DNA of 64,000 nucleotides from positions 54,402 to 118,401 of the forward strand of contig FLMG01004002.1 in NCBI GenBank assembly GCA_900088475.1, given 5' to 3'. This stretch comes from Hyphochytrium catenoides. Taxonomy: Eukaryota; Sar; Hyphochytriomycetes; Hyphochytriales; Hyphochytriaceae. Of the stretch, positions 37,410 to 47,371 are shown one piece after another (within the stretch, counting starts at the first letter, position 1; the number at the start of each line of letters is the position of its first letter). A program made the translations under genes and the position numbers. The notes below the pieces were generated by a model. That model made no database searches. It was given only the letters and a program-made list of their open reading frames with translations, and was not told where the DNA came from.

Positions 37410-39146
37410 TTAGGCTGGGTCGCCTTCAGTGCTATGTGTTGATAGCACCTGTAGTAAGTACCAGAGAGAATACGGCACGAAGTAAGAGCCAGCCAAGATC
37501 ACCGTCAGAGCGAGCAGAACGATATTCCTCTGGCAGTGGTAAAAGGAACTCCAGGCATCTAGGACTGGCACCTTGTTCCACTGCAGAAGACACATTAAGG
37601 CTAAGGTCTGCGATAGGTTGATAAGCAACTCAAATGAGAGCTGTCGTCCTACTTCGTAGACCAGAGCATCTTGAAGTAGGGCCTCTTGCAAGTAGTATAC
37701 GAATGACTCAGGCTTGGAAACAAGGCCCTCGTCGTCTTTGAGTCCAAGCCATTGCGCTCGCTCGGATATCCGAAGAGCAGCCCGCGACATCATCTTGGCG
37801 CAGTTCGAAAAGCCAATCGCAATAAAGGAGGAAGCTAGACTTCCGTATGCAGTGTAGATCCAAATGGTGAAGATCGTCCGCACCTTCCTTGTCGCCTCTT
37901 CTTCCTCCGCTTTGTTTTTGCCACTAACATTGGCAGTGCCCTGGTCAGCTAAGGTTGCCCCTTTAAAGCTTTGCTGCTGACTCCTTGGGCCATCAAACGG
38001 TACGACGGGAGAAGTGGAGTTGCTAGAGATTGAGATATCTTTTGACGTTACCCTGCCGGGAATGACGTGCCTTGAGATGACCGGGATGCTCCACCGTAGA
38101 TTAGTGTAGAAATCCTCACCGGTTCTCACAATGCTCACCGCCAGAGACTGTCTTTTTGACTCTCTTGATGGCCTGCGGAAGACTTTTGCCCCTGCTACAG
38201 TGTCATTGAAGGCAACAGAGACAACCCCAAGCAGTGAAAGAAAGCCCGACAGCCATGTCAATCCTATGACAGACTTGCTGGCAGAGTTAAGAACACGCTG
38301 GGCGCAAGAGAACAAACACTGCGCAAGCGCGATGGTGGCAAACCAACTTGTCTTCCTTACAAAGGTCCCTCCCTGGGGAGATGTGCTCCTTCCAGACGAC
38401 GAACTTGGATCGGTGAACAAATCAGCGTAAAACCTCTCCTGCGTGAGCGTGTAACCCTGAAGCCTAAGAAGCGTCTGAGCCACAAGCGAGACGATAGGCA
38501 CTGCAAAACCTGAGATGAGGAAGCCAGTTAGGCTGTCTCCCATATGAAGCGTTAGAGGAAAGACGACAAACTCAAAAAATTGTGAGCCTATGATAGGCAC
38601 AAGAGATCCAGCGATGACCATTGAGAGGAGCCTTCTTCGAGAAAGCTTGCTTGAAGGCGGTTTTTCCTCCAAAAGAGCACAGGCAAAGTAGTAGCACTCC
38701 AAGAGCAGCATGAGACAAAATAATGCCTGGCCGTAGGCCCGATTATCTCTCTCCATATAGTAGACGCTGACGAGGCCTAGAGCGCCTTGGGCAACAATGC
38801 TTACAAAGAGATTGGCAGGAACAAGCCACCGAGGAAAAACCCCTCTCCAATCATTTGTGGCACAGAGCATACCCACGAGGGGCCATAAGCCAATGAAAGG
38901 GTTAAGAACCAGGGGCCGATAGAAGACTCTAATCCCATAGCCGGAGCTAAGAAGTTCAGCGGTAGTCGCACATCTTTCGTGCAGCTGACGGTCACAATAG
39001 GGGTAGTAGTGCATGGACATAAAAATCAGACTGGACAATGCGAAGCAAGAGGCGAAACCATGTAGAGCCATGAGCAAGCCGAAGGCGGCTATGCCAAGTA
39101 ATGTAACAAAGTAAGAGGAGCGAGACTGCTGTCCCTGCTCCGTCAT
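37410..39146 (-). CDS. Intronless multi-pass membrane protein, paralogue 1
   Basis: Uninterrupted 578-codon ORF with a real ATG at 39144-39146. It is paralogous to the protein at 41467-43296. Many hydrophobic segments, roughly ten, suggest a multi-pass membrane protein. The N-terminal region has a Cys-containing loop (HYYPYCDRQ, RCATTAELLSSGYGI) followed by GLWPLVGMLCATNDW and VFPRWL. A central conserved block is GLTWLSGFLSLLGVVSVAFN-DTVAGAKVFR, followed by a Ser-rich hydrophilic loop. The C-terminal half has EEATRKVRTIFTIWIYTAYG and the end is GSYFVPYSLWYLLQVL. I do not recognise the family and assign no function. It is intron-free although neighbouring genes are cut every 100-400 bp. Confidence 0.8.
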   Translation of the reverse strand: MTEQGQQSRSSYFVTLLGIAAFGLLMALHGFASCFALSSLIFMSMHYYPYCDRQLHERCATTAELLSSGYGIRVFYRPLVLNPFIGLWPLVGMLCATNDWRGVFPRWLVPANLFVSIVAQGALGLVSVYYMERDNRAYGQALFCLMLLLECYYFACALLEEKPPSSKLSRRRLLSMVIAGSLVPIIGSQFFEFVVFPLTLHMGDSLTGFLISGFAVPIVSLVAQTLLRLQGYTLTQERFYADLFTDPSSSSGRSTSPQGGTFVRKTSWFATIALAQCLFSCAQRVLNSASKSVIGLTWLSGFLSLLGVVSVAFNDTVAGAKVFRRPSRESKRQSLAVSIVRTGEDFYTNLRWSIPVISRHVIPGRVTSKDISISSNSTSPVVPFDGPRSQQQSFKGATLADQGTANVSGKNKAEEEEATRKVRTIFTIWIYTAYGSLASSFIAIGFSNCAKMMSRAALRISERAQWLGLKDDEGLVSKPESFVYYLQEALLQDALVYEVGRQLSFELLINLSQTLALMCLLQWNKVPVLDAWSSFYHCQRNIVLLALTVILAGSYFVPYSLWYLLQVLSTHSTEGDPA

Positions 39147-41466
39147 GATACTGAGGGTTCAATCTGTGTGACCTCCTTTAGAATGCTACGGAGTATATAG
39201 CTCTTCCGCAGCTTCCTCCGCGGTCTGCAATCAAGACCTCCGTCTCGGTGTTGTTGTTACATTGCCGCTTTGAACTGACTGAGGAGGGCAATAATGCTGA
39301 TGGACCATAAGGAATAGGCAGCTTTCTTTGGTGGTGTGCTTCTCCACTATGTCTACTTGACAATGATGATCATGATTGTCATCATCTGGAACGATGGAGT
39401 TCAATCAACACCTGCTCAATCACATGCTGGAGGATGGGTACAGGCAGTAGTTCAAGTCTAGGCCCTCGAACTAATCAAACTCGCTCTCCGCGTGATCTTG
39501 ATTCACAAAGTCTTCCTTCCACCTACTAGGTGGCTGCCTTCATCGTCGCTCATCATCAAGTTCTTCTGTTGTTATTCTGCAGAGACTGACTGAGGAGGAT
39601 GCTCTTAAGGATGAGACGGGAGGAAGGAGGGAGACTTTCGACACCCGCCAGCACCCAGGAGAGTGCGCAGCAGTACGTGTCAAGTGAGATCCCCAGCGCG
39701 AGTCGTGCACATCCTTAGCCACAAACACCAAGGAAGCAGCACCGCACGCCGTAGGTCCTGTGAGGGTAGGAAGCGCACCCAATAACCTCTACATCATGGC
39801 AGTAATAACGCCTGTAACGGATTACCTGACGGTCACTTCCAAATATATTATGTCCGTTATACACTACGATAGAAAAGCCAAGGATCCTCTTTATAATAAG
39901 GCTGTGTATTATTATGGAGGACTATCAACTACCGTTTTGCAAGGATAATAGTAGAGTGGACGCTGCGGGACTGCTGCCTGCGACAGTGCTGAGACGATGT
40001 GGATATGCAGTGCAATGTACTAGAAGAAGTGAAGCTAAGAGCCGCCAGACAGCTGTAGTTGCCTCCTTCTGTTGTCCCAAACGTCTGCCGCCTCGATCGC
40101 TGGTAGGGCTGATGATATCACTACTAACTAGAGCCGTTCTTTGTTACTCCTCCTCCTTCCTTTTTTTATGGATGTTGTCTTTGTGTCCCTCGATAGATGG
40201 TCTCACACGATATGTCTCTACTCTCGTCGCCGTGGCTGACAGTTTCAAGGTTGCTGTTGCTCCCATCATTTGGCGTCGTCTCCTCTCATCATGTAGATCG
40301 CTTCTTCTTCTTCGTCATCATCGCTCCATTCGCTCCTTTCCTCGTCTCCTCTCAATCAGCACACCACAGATAGAAGACAACATTTGCAACTCATCCTCGG
40401 CTTCCCGGTACTGGCCCCTTCTCTCCCTCCCTAGTTGTGGACGGTTAGCACTGGAGGCAGGTTCTTATCATCCTTTTTCATTTCAAGCCTCTTGCCATGG
40501 CTACAGCTTCTGTCATCTATGTACATGAAGGCTATCGTGGTGGGGTGGCCGGTGGTAGAAAGATGATACACAAGAACAGGGATGACCAGCCTCCTCCTTG
40601 CTACTATTACTCTTGCTGGCAGATTAACATGGCAATAAGAGGCGCCTTATTCTTTCTCCAGAGTCAGCAGCAAGAGGAACGATCACTTCTCTCCTTCATT
40701 GAACTTGTTTGTCCATTATATCTGCTGCTTCAAACCGCCGCTATTACCACTATCCGTAATACTACCTACTTCTTCTCCTGCTTTGTACTGGTCAATAGCC
40801 AGAGTACGGTAGCAGGGCAGTAAGGAGCGAAAGAGAACATTGGAAGGATAATGTAATAGGTCTCTCCCCCAGCAGCAGCAGCAGCAGCAGCAGCTCATAA
40901 GCAGCAGCAGCTCATAGTAGTGCCCATCTTCCGCTGCGTTAGAAGGACTAGGAGGTGAGGTTTACTGCAATAGTGTATACGTGACCCGGCGGTTATTACT
41001 TCTGAGTTTGTCTGAGTCATCTTCAGCATAGCCTTAAAGCGCATGTTCTCGAAATCCAGCGATGTCAAGAATGGAACTGCTCTTATCTAACACTTAGACT
41101 ATTGCCCTGCTCAGCATTCGGAATTATACTGGCCTCCTCCTCTTGGCTTCGCCGCTCCTCCGTATCATCCGGTAGGAGTCGTTTGTTTGCTTAGGGCATC
41201 GGCCGGGCAGATAGTGTACAAAGTGCGATCAGTTGGGGGCCACAGGAGCCTTCAGTCGATCAACTTGCGGTCACGAATTGTTAAACAAATAATAGCGGAC
41301 ATGCCTCTGTGAGTGCTCCACATCAGGGCGAGACAAACAACCTGGAGTCGCTCCCACATAAGTTGCCGAAAGAAAATCTGTCAGTCTAAGATGATGTCTC
41401 AGCAATACGCACGCTAAACTACCGTCAACAAGCGCCCTTCTCTTCGATTCTCACCAACTGTCAAGG
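39147..41466. other. Long spacer 5' of membrane-protein paralogue 1
   Basis: About 2.3 kb with no convincing gene. It contains pyrimidine-rich, cat/ttc-type triplet-biased sequence, a (CAG)8 run, and an open plus-strand reading of 204 codons at 39914-40528 starting with ATG. That reading is Ser/Leu/Arg-rich without domain-like features and is probably a product of the composition. It presumably holds the promoter of paralogue 1 and the 3' end of paralogue 2. Confidence 0.5.
40870..40893. repeat. (CAG)8 triplet microsatellite
   Basis: Eight uninterrupted CAG units, followed at once by an imperfect second block, ctcataagcagcagcagctc. It lies in non-coding spacer. Confidence 0.95.
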
Positions 41467-43296
41467 TTATAGCAGAATCTGGCAGAGGTACCAAAGAGCA
41501 TATGGTACAAAATATGAGCCAGCAAGCAGAACAGTAAAAAACAGCAGTGCCATATTTCTCCTACACAAGACAAATAACGACCAAGTCTCAAGGATAGGCA
41601 CATTGATCCACTGAAGGGCACAAAAGAGCGTGCCGTTTTGGGTCAGGTTGATGAGAACTTCCAAGAAGAATTGTTGAGCAGTGTTGGACAGTACAGACTC
41701 ATGAGAAAGGGCCTCATACAAGTAGAAGCCAAAACTCCTGGATGAGGTGCTAGATAACTCCGACGCTATCAATGGGGACGGAGAGGGACCTGCCTCTTCT
41801 TCTAGCGCTGTTTTTTGGGTCCACCGGGCCATTTGGTCCATGTTTAGCATCACTTTTGCCATCATTTTGGCCCCGTTGGACACACCAATAGCGAGAAAAG
41901 ACGATGCCATCGCGCCATAGGCGGTGTAGATCCAGATAGTAAAGATGGTTCTCACCCTGCGGGTTGCCTCTTCATCCACCATTTCCGCTGACTTCCTGAT
42001 GACCCTAATGCCTGCTTGTTGATGGCCCGAAATCTTCCCGCCCTCCTCCTCCTGGGGTTGTTGCTCCGTCGCCGGCCCTTCCTCTGGTTTACCTTTCTTT
42101 TCATCGGTCGGCAGTGGCGCTATGGACGTTATTCCTGACCCGCCGACAGCTCTCTCTCGGTCTCGAACTTCATTAGATGGTGGACTAGTAGATAATAGGG
42201 TTGCCCAGCCCCTGTGGGTTGTGCCATAGAAGGCTTTACCAGTGTTCAACACTACCACCCCAAGAGATTCCCGCTTATTGATTGATGAGAGTCCCTTTCG
42301 AGACTTCTGCCTGTAAATCCGTGCACCTGCCACGGAGTCGTTGAAGGCGATAGACAGCACACCCAAGAGGGATAGAAATCCTGAGAGCCAAGTCAGACCA
42401 ATGGCGGACCTGTTGCCAGAGTTTAGAACTCGTTGTGCGCAGGAGTAGAGAATCTGCGTCAGTGTGATCTGGGCAAACCAGGTGGTACTTTTTGTTAGCG
42501 CTCTGGGCGCTTGGGTGTTCCGGACGCTATTCAGGCTCTTGGTGGATGAAACAGAGCCATCTCCATCGCTGAAGAGATCAGTGTAATAGCGCCAGTAAGT
42601 CATTTCGTAGCCCTGGAAGCGAAGGAAGGTCTGGGCACCAACTGAAACCACTGGAATCGAAAACCCACAGACAAGGAAACCTATCATACTGCTCCTCTCT
42701 AACTCTAGAGTGTAAGGAAAAACGGCGAACTGGAAAATAACGGAGCCCACATAAGGCAGAAGTATGCCCGCAATGACGATTAAGATCACCCTTTTCCGCG
42801 ACAGCTCCTGCGACGTAGATTGGCGCGCGAGATAGCACGCATAATAGTAGCATTCAATGAAGATGGTGGCGAAGTATATCACTTGGCCATACACGGGGTT
42901 CTCAGCTTCGGGATGAATGAAAAATAAGGCACTGAGGCAGTTCTGTAGAACAATACCGTTAAAGGCACTCAGTACCAGGACCCACCGAGGAAAGACGTTC
43001 TTCCAATCACTAGTTGCACAAAGCATTCCGACCAGAGGCCAAAGGGCAATTGCAGGGTTTCCTACGACCGTCCAGAAGATAAGCTTGATGCCGTAGCTCC
43101 TTGTCAATAATGATGGCAAATCTTCGCATTGGGCAAGCTTCTGACTATCGCAGTACGGAAAATGGTGCATCACAGCCAGGATGAAGCACGAAACTAGAAA
43201 GCAAGAGAGAAAGCCGTGCAAAGCAATACCTACGCCAAAGGTTGCTATCTTCAGCAATCTGGCAAGGTGCACCCGCAGCTGGCTGCTGTCAACCAT
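41467..43296 (-). CDS. Intronless multi-pass membrane protein, paralogue 2
   Basis: 609-codon single ORF, ATG at 43294-43296, tandem with and paralogous to the gene at 37410-39146. Matching blocks in the same order include HHFPYCDSQ, ALWPLVGMLCATSDW, VFPRWV, GLTWLSGFLSLLGVLSIAFN and DSVAGARIYR. These are followed by EEATRRVRTIFTIWIYTAYG, the stretch ASSFLAIGVSNGAKMMAK, and GSYFVPYALWYLCQILL at the very end. The central loop is longer than in paralogue 1 and rich in Glu, Gln and Gly (about 42000-42200). By eye roughly 40 percent of positions are identical, more in the transmembrane blocks. Function unknown. The Cys in the first loop (PYCD) and a following Cys (QCED) are conserved in both, which may indicate a disulphide on the non-cytosolic side; that is inference. 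Confidence 0.8.
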   Translation of the reverse strand: MVDSSQLRVHLARLLKIATFGVGIALHGFLSCFLVSCFILAVMHHFPYCDSQKLAQCEDLPSLLTRSYGIKLIFWTVVGNPAIALWPLVGMLCATSDWKNVFPRWVLVLSAFNGIVLQNCLSALFFIHPEAENPVYGQVIYFATIFIECYYYACYLARQSTSQELSRKRVILIVIAGILLPYVGSVIFQFAVFPYTLELERSSMIGFLVCGFSIPVVSVGAQTFLRFQGYEMTYWRYYTDLFSDGDGSVSSTKSLNSVRNTQAPRALTKSTTWFAQITLTQILYSCAQRVLNSGNRSAIGLTWLSGFLSLLGVLSIAFNDSVAGARIYRQKSRKGLSSINKRESLGVVVLNTGKAFYGTTHRGWATLLSTSPPSNEVRDRERAVGGSGITSIAPLPTDEKKGKPEEGPATEQQPQEEEGGKISGHQQAGIRVIRKSAEMVDEEATRRVRTIFTIWIYTAYGAMASSFLAIGVSNGAKMMAKVMLNMDQMARWTQKTALEEEAGPSPSPLIASELSSTSSRSFGFYLYEALSHESVLSNTAQQFFLEVLINLTQNGTLFCALQWINVPILETWSLFVLCRRNMALLFFTVLLAGSYFVPYALWYLCQILL

Positions 43297-45852
43297 GACT
43301 CCCCTCCTCTCTGCCTTGTCCTTATTGGTATGGTGTGTGAGCCGAAGATGATTAATGATAGTTAACGGAGGTTCAATCTCTTCTTCCTCCTCCTGCCTAA
43401 CAAGAGATTTGAGGGCACGTAAACAGTGTTACTACCGCCATGGCCCGGTAGTCTCCTATAATAGGGCGATCCTTGTCCTAGCTTGAGAACCCAGGACCCT
43501 CTTCCACTTATCAAAAGAGCTCCAGCAGGCAGGGTTCGGTGATACAAGCTGGCGGTAGTGAGTTCGGTACTAGTGGCAAAAGGAAAAGAAAGAGAAGATC
43601 TCCCGCATTAAGAACGTTCTACATACAGTCCCCAGGATGTAAAGAAAGAACGGAAGAAGCAGGATCCTTCTATGGGCCAGCGCACGATGATAGGTTGATA
43701 ACAGCGGCAGGGGAACACCTCCTCTGAGTGACAAACAAGACACTAGTGGGCAGCTGGAGCGTTCCGCGCTTGGTAAGCTGAGCCCTCCTCGTCTTGGAGC
43801 CAGTGGTGCTTACAAACAAAAGAGGAGGTTGGCAGCTTGTTTAGATGATATGTCAGAGATGATGAAGTCGGCGTTTATATTCCCTAGTTCGTCCTTCTGA
43901 AGCTGCTGCGCTCTCCTGTCATGGAAACCCATCAGAACTCTCTGAAAATAGCTGGTGGCTCGTACCTTCCTCTCCTAGCCCTCCTCCTAGAGCGAGATGT
44001 CCTCCCGCCATAGCTTTGTCATCATCAGCAGTTTCTCTATCATCATGTTCAACAACAGATGCCTCTCCATTTATTCTCCTTCCTCATCATGCCGCGTCTG
44101 TCTTATTCAGCCCAGAGCACGAAGAATGCTGAGATGGGCAGCAAAGGAGAACTGTTTGTTCGAAGGAAGAGGGGCGAGAGAGAGAGAGAGGGTGCAGTAG
44201 CACATAGAAAGAAGAAAGAGACAGAGGACTCGGAGAGAGACAGAGAGAGACAGAGAGGGAGAGACATAGAGAGACAGGGATAGACAGAGACAGAGGGAGA
44301 GAGAGACAGAAGGAGAGGGAGACAGAAGGAGAGAGAGACAGAGAGAGAGTCCGCCGGGGCAGCAATAGCAACAGCAGCTGCAATAGCAGCAACAGCGCCA
44401 TCTCTTGCTTCAGACCAGACCTTACAAAACGCCTACAACCTGCACCTGCAAAGATTATACGTTGCACAATCCGGGAATCTTTCGCCATAGTCCATGGGTT
44501 TAGCCTATGAAAGATTCATTGCGATAAGAGATAAACTCAACAACCCACCAGGAAGCCAAGGCCGTTACACACATGACGCTCCTCCCTCTTTGTGGTGTAT
44601 TGATGGTGCAGAAAGCTTTGCTGCTGCTCTCTTTGCTAATTCATCATCATCTTCTTTGTGGGCTTTGCCACCTGGCGCCCGCGCCTTTCGTGTCCTTCTC
44701 TATTTGATGATGTGCATTGACTGAAGAAGTTGTAGATGTTAGTGTCATTCTATTGGCGTTTATGCTGGTAGTAGTAGTACTAGAAGCTTGACTAGAAGAT
44801 CTTTTCATCATCTTCTGGTACTTTTCACAGACCATGAGCTGTGGAGCTTGTTTCCGGGTTGATTAAAAAATCAAAGCTTAGGAGGTTAACCATAGTACTA
44901 CTTGTACCATACTAGTGGTCATCATAGACACGAGAGAAAGAATAACAATCTGTTGTTTTTTATAAAGCAGCATTATGTAGAGCTGCCGCCACAGGAGCTC
45001 ATTATCACCATTATTGTGAATCAGCAGCCCTTCTCCACCGCCCAAGCCCGATAATTGAAATAGCATCCCAGAAGAAGGAACCCTACATCTAATAACACAA
45101 CAGCACAACGACAAGGACAAAAAATGCCTTTCTCTCCACCTCCTACCAACTAGTTCAGTATTTCTCGTTGGATGCTGCTCATTTGTTGTGTTTTGTTGAT
45201 GCATTTTGTTGATAATACTCTTATAATGATGATGGCGATCGGGCTGTTTCTTTCCTCTAATAAACATACGGCATCAAAGAAACCTCTGGTAGCACTAAGT
45301 GATGAACCGGCTTCATCGCAGTGCAATAATACTAATAAGGCTGGCCCTATTACTTGTAGCTAGGGGCTAGGGCCCCGTTCTAACTCATCCTCGACCATTC
45401 ACTGGTACAGTACCACAACGCTGGCCTGTGGGTGTGGGAGCCAACAGCCAACAACTCGGTGAGGAGGAAGGAAGGAGTTCTAGGACTACTCGTAGGATTG
45501 CTAAAGGCCCTTATTTGCTGGCACCACAATCGTGTCAACCTCGTCTATTGAGAACGACTGCTGCAGATTGTGACATGCATTCTTTGTCAGCAGTGGGTCA
45601 CACCGGAGCACGAGCCCACCTGCCTTCGAAGGAAGCTGCTTACCTCCTTCTGACTGAGGACGACAAAGAAGCAGCGTCGTGGTGGCAAGGGGAAAGGGCT
45701 CGATAGCAATTCGCGTTAGCTGCTGCCATCATCTAGCCATCGAGAAGTAAGAGCTGGGCTTCTAGGAAGGTGGTGATTGCCTCTTTCTATGGCAGATCAT
45801 AGCGAAGACGGCATTGCCAGTAGTCCTCGCAGGCGTCTAGGTGATCGTTATA
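43297..45852. other. Long spacer between membrane-protein paralogue 2 and DPH3 exon
   Basis: About 2.5 kb. It contains the GA-rich tract at 44174-44350 and tcatcatc-type low-complexity patches (about 44640-44660 and 45220). Several ORFs of 60-130 codons run through the low-complexity DNA and look spurious. No conserved gene seen. It should hold the promoter of paralogue 2 and that of the DPH3 exon. Confidence 0.5.
44174..44350. repeat. Purine (GA/ACAG) low-complexity tract
   Basis: Nearly pure purine plus-strand run of about 180 bp made of gaga, gacaga and gggaga units, without a fixed period. A very similar tract lies at 61203-61459. Such polypurine tracts can form triplex or non-B DNA. ORFs across it on either strand are composition artefacts. 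Confidence 0.9.
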
Positions 45853-45956
45853 ATGTCCGTGTATGACGAAGTTGAGCTGGAGGAGATGGAGTATGACCCC
45901 AACGAAGAAGCATTCTTTTATCCTTGCTCCTGTGGAGACAAATTTTCCTTACTCTG
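45853..45956 (+). pseudogene. DPH3: DPH3 (CSL zinc-finger) first exon only; gene appears truncated
   Basis: ATG at 45853 opens MSVYDEVELEEMEYDPNEEA-FFYPCSCGDKFSLL, an excellent match to the N-terminal half of DPH3/KTI11, the electron donor for diphthamide synthesis and tRNA wobble-uridine modification. It includes the first CxC metal ligands (PCSCGD). A donor-like GTATGT follows at 45957. The second half of the family, with the CPSC metal ligands and a following beta strand, was not found in any frame between 45957 and the RPB11 start at 46566. Instead the DNA runs within about 15 bp into an inverted repeat carrying telomeric units. Either the gene is broken here or its remaining exon lies elsewhere. 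The call of truncation is inference; the homology of this exon is clear. Confidence 0.7.
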
Positions 45957-45971
45957 GTATGTCTACGAGTA

Positions 45972-46109
45972 CACTGTACAACTATATCCCTTTTGTAAGC
46001 ACGTTACTGGTACCCTAACCCTAACCCTAACCCTAACCCTAAAAGGGATGTAGTTGTACAATGTAGCGATAAAGTATCGTGCTTACAAAAGGGATATAGT
46101 TGTACAGTG
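45972..46109. repeat. 32-bp perfect inverted repeat enclosing telomere-type repeats
   Basis: Left arm 45972-46003 (cactgtacaactatatccct and on to agcacg) is the exact reverse complement of right arm 46078-46109. The roughly 74-bp interior holds five CCCTAA units (46013-46042). Immediately after them is a third partial copy of the right-arm sequence, 46041-46060 (aaaagggatgtagttgtaca), with one mismatch to 46087-46106. The structure could form a stable hairpin. It sits directly 3' of the DPH3 exon, within what would be its first intron. It resembles neither a recognisable transposon nor a simple subtelomere. Confidence 0.93.
46013..46042. repeat. Interstitial telomere repeat (CCCTAA)5
   Basis: Five perfect CCCTAA units (TTAGGG on the minus strand), inside the inverted repeat at 45972-46109 and far from either window edge. 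It suggests TTAGGG-type telomeres in this organism and a past break repair or telomere-addition event. Confidence 0.95.
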
Positions 46110-46565
46110 GTACAGGCAGTACGGCGGGTGTACTGCATACAATTTTTGACGACAACTTGAACTACACGTACGGAAGCCTCTGGTCTGTTGTTGCCGCTGT
46201 GTGGTTGGCTTTCTATGAGAGGAGAACTAGTGCGGGATCTGCGGATGGTTTATGAGCAGAGTTGATCATCAATCCGTCCTCTGTCGCTAGAGCTCTTTCA
46301 GTTCTCGAGCTTCGTCTTCTCAACAACTCGTCTTTACCTTGTCCCTTTATCTCTGATTCTCCGTCGGCGCAGATTTGAAGCAAACAAACTATTGCCATCA
46401 GCTCTAGTATTGTTCGGAGTTGGTACGTGAGGGTGGCCGGAAGGTTCTAAGCTCTTTCCTCTCGTGGCCCCTGCGGCTGGAAAGAGTTCGCCCTCCTCCT
46501 TACAGGCGTCTATACCGATCGCGCTCTTTGTCTCCTGTGAGGAGCCACTTGCTGTCTAGGGTACT

Positions 46566-47122
46566 ATGAATGCTCCGGATAGACAGGATATGTTCCTTCT
46601 GCCCGATGGGGCTGCCAAGTATGGTTCCGTAGACGTTATCTCACACTGGGAACAAGCGCCTGATTCGCTTACTTGCGCAGGGTTACATACGTTAAGGACA
46701 CTCGGATGCCCGATGCCGGAGAGTTTACTGTTCTCAGAGAAGACCATACAATGGCAAATTTGGTTCGAATGTAAGGTTACTCAAATGCTCTGACTTCCAA
46801 TGCAGGGATAGGAACTACAACCTTCTTTGTCGCAGGCAACTGTTGAGAGATAGCGATGTCATATTCTCGGGCTACCGGGTGCCGCATCCTCTCATTTTTG
46901 ACATCAACATCAAGGTCCAGACCAAAGAGAGCTCAGACCCTATTAAGGCTATGAAATCAGCCTGTGATGACCTGAAGGATGAATTTCATAGCTTGCAAGA
47001 GAAGTTCAGGGTACACCCGTCACTTGCATTGCCAACATGCTGTAGCCTGACTAATGGTTCGCAATCGACAGAACGCCGTGGCGCAGTACCAGCAGAGTCA
47101 AGAGGAGAACGAGTTTAGATAG
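46566..47122 (+). CDS. RNA polymerase II subunit RPB11
   Basis: Small subunit that pairs with RPB3 in the polymerase assembly platform. Four phase-consistent exons: 46566-46618, 46681-46770, 46836-47010 and 47072-47122, giving 122 aa (human 117). The spliced protein starts MNAPDRQDMFLLPDGAAK, then VTYVKDTRMPDAGEFTV, LREDHTMANLVRMQLLRDSD, VIFSGYRVPHPL and INIKVQTKESS. It closes with a C-terminal helix (KSACDDLKDEFHSLQEKFR) and the tail NAVAQYQQSQEENEFR. The EDHT-ANLVR-QLL, GYRVPHP and VQT signatures are all family hallmarks. RPB11 rather than AC19/RPC19 is supported by the MNAPDR start. Introns are about 60-65 bp. Convergent with the MYCBP gene. Confidence 0.93.
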
Positions 47123-47371
47123 TCCTGGAAACTTTATTTATGTATAAGAAACAGCTGGTTTGTAACCCGTCGCTCAGGTTATGCAGATTCATAGAACCCT
47201 CTATCCATCCTCAACCTGCCAACCGACACTGCTTCGCAGACAGACAGTGTGTTCTGCTAAGTGTATTAAATAGGGTAGAAAGCTAAATGGCGCAATGGAA
47301 GCCGGAGACGTAGGTACTTGACAGGCAAGCAGGGGTATCTACGAAGATATCTTGACACAGCGCCACCTCTT

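Noticed and set aside
39914-40528. Calling the 204-codon spacer ORF a gene
   Set aside because: No domain, biased composition and no splice context; kept only as an observation.
43997-44488. Overlapping ORFs in the GA-rich region encoding Ser/Leu or Arg/Glu repeats
   Set aside because: They are direct translations of low-complexity purine DNA on both strands, with no conserved features.
45428-45706. 92-codon ORF upstream of DPH3
   Set aside because: Opens with GTG, has no family resemblance and is typical of random sequence in this spacer.
46013-46042. Telomere repeats as evidence of a chromosome end
   Set aside because: Genes continue on both sides for many kilobases, so it is interstitial, unless the assembly is chimeric at this point.
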